Assembly (NCBI GenBank): GCA_003118195.1
Contig: BEXV01000330.1
Coordinates: 43,633 to 107,632, forward strand
Length of the DNA: 64,000 nucleotides
Reading direction: 5' to 3'
Origin: Hemicentrotus pulcherrimus
Taxonomy: Eukaryota > Echinodermata > Echinoidea > Camarodonta > Strongylocentrotidae
Made by a program: the position numbers and the translations under genes. Below the pieces are notes generated by a model. It did not search any database and was not told the origin of the DNA. It saw only the letters and a list, made by a program, of their open reading frames with translations. This document shows positions 62,284 to 64,000 of the stretch, piece by piece (position 1 is the stretch's first letter; each line of letters starts with the position of its first letter).

Positions 62284-64000
62284 AGAAGATCCACATCTAC
62301 GTATAGGGTTAAAGATCAAATGATTGTTCAAATCAGTTATTTATAATCAATAGAGCACATGCAATAACTGCCTGATTTGCACTTTGATTCAATCCAAGGC
62401 TGACACATTTTTGCGCAAACGAATTTTCGCGAGTTTTTCGAAATTAATTAGTGCTCACTTAACCGTAACATACTGTCAATACTTTTATTGCCATCCGATT
62501 GGATGGACCCCCACCCATAAGTTCATACTAAAAAGTCATGCAGATATCATACAATTAAAAATGTGTGCTTTTAAATTCGCACTGTATATTGGAACAATTG
62601 ATTTAAAATCATAGCAATATAAAACAATATAATAAAAATTTGTGGAAATATTTGAATAGATATTCCCTTTTTGTAATTCAAAGAGTTAACAAAGAATATC
62701 AATTACATGCGTGCAATATAGAAAGATCGACTAAACCACCCCTTTAACCATAAAATCTAATTTTCCTAATGTGACTCCATCTCACCAAGTACATTGCATT
62801 AGGCAAAACATACTGGGAGGGATGACGTTATATTTGCAAACATAAGCAATAGCTGAGATGCTTCATACGCAGGAGAGTAGGTCGAGAGATTGATGACTAC
62901 GTGTTGGATACTTGAGCGATCAATTCTAATTAAATTTGCCATGGCCCTTCTTGGGAAGTCTTTCGTAATCTGGGACTAACATCAACTCAAATTTGTCATT
63001 CGTTCCATTTCACTATTGTGCAGGATGTTACAGCTGATGGCTCCCGTATCCACAAATGTCCACGTTTTAAAATGTCTTATATGTCAAAGTGTATAAAGTC
63101 TCTTCTTTTTTTTTTACAGGGGATCCAAACAATATTCATAAATCTTAGTTACTTCACTTGAACAAACGAACAAACATGCATGTACCCTCCTTGAATAGAG
63201 TTCTGAACAGATGTATTTTAGTACTATATCGATATCCTAGGCTTACTGTTTTCCCTATACGAATATAACATCCTCTTCATGCAGTTATTATTTATATTTA
63301 TTGCTATCGAATTCAGTTACAATATTTTATATTTTATTTGGGAACCTATGATATACAAGCTTCTCTCCTAAGTAGAGAGAGAGAGCAAGTCAGGAATGAT
63401 TTGTATCACCTTCATTATTTTTACTCTGAGGGTGACAATTCCAACTTTTACTATCTTAAAGGAATCATTCATTTATTTCGTCTTGTTCTTAGGTATTCCG
63501 AATCAGATCCCTAGTTTCATGTACAACACCATAATTGTAGAATCAATAATAAATGTGTGTAAATACATTAAGGGATGCAAAACTGATTTCGTCCTTTTAT
63601 ACACGTATTAGAAAGTAGTAAACCGGGTAAAGATCACATATTCATATATATATATATATATGTCATCATTTATTTAGGTTTTCTCTAAATCTAATGTAAA
63701 ACATTGTCATTTTCCGCAACACCAATTGTACATTAAAAATCACGAGAACAATAGCAAAGCATGATGCTAAAAAGTCATTTCTTAACAAACATGATTTAAT
63801 TGCCACCACGCACAGTGTATTAAATCCAACTCTTAATTACCATGTCTTAGCCACCGACCAATTAAATCGCTTAGAACGAATACACGAACCTTAGATCCGT
63901 GTGTGACTCAACTTTTACGCATATGTTACTGAAAAAGAGTAATTAAGTAAATACAATTAGTGATGCTGAGGTGTGAATGACCGTGATGAGTAGGCATGGA
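62284..64000. other. No gene seen
   Basis: AT-rich flank with (TA)n at 63645-63662. No coding frame is recognisable. Confidence 0.5.

Overview
The window looks like AT-rich nuclear DNA of an animal. It has canonical GT-AG introns, abundant (TA)n, (CA)n and (GA)n microsatellites, tRNA-derived SINEs and broken LINEs, and very little coding sequence. The SINE tail type (a GCGC-stem followed by ATT repeats) and the protein similarity suggest a marine invertebrate, and an echinoderm is plausible. No sequence here fixes the taxon. There is no sign of a bacterial or viral genome.

One gene is certain: a TASK-type two-pore-domain potassium channel (KCNK3/KCNK9-like) on the minus strand. Coding exon 1 lies at 58781-59063 (or to 59081) and coding exon 2 at 26296-27122. 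The 31,658-bp phase-1 intron between them cuts the Gly codon of the first selectivity filter GYG. The spliced product is 369 residues (375 from the first ATG). It aligns without gaps to human TASK-1 numbering (from memory) through Asn53, His98 and the 243-248 X-gate motif. Upstream, about 59300-59660 is CpG-rich and holds a perfect NRF1-type palindrome, so it is the likely promoter.

Region 1-25.9 kb, downstream of the channel, has no confident host gene. It holds a 72-bp mariner-like MITE, a tandemly duplicated and decayed reverse-transcriptase fragment with a LINE 3' part, a 5'-truncated LINE with an open frame (4190-5060, minus), a diverged 299-bp tandem duplication (5930-6600), a possible terminal coding exon (9946-10098, minus), an Alu/7SL-like SINE (22388-22590), and microsatellites.

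Region 27.1-58.8 kb is the channel intron. It contains a candidate nested two-exon gene on the opposite strand (32633-33166, 89 residues, unrecognised), two inverted copies of one repeat about 10 kb apart, a 90-nt hairpin at 40143-40232, two CpG-rich patches, a complete tRNA-derived SINE at 56459-56755, and several solo SINE tails.

Region 59.1-64 kb is the promoter, an assembly gap, and further sequence without recognisable genes.
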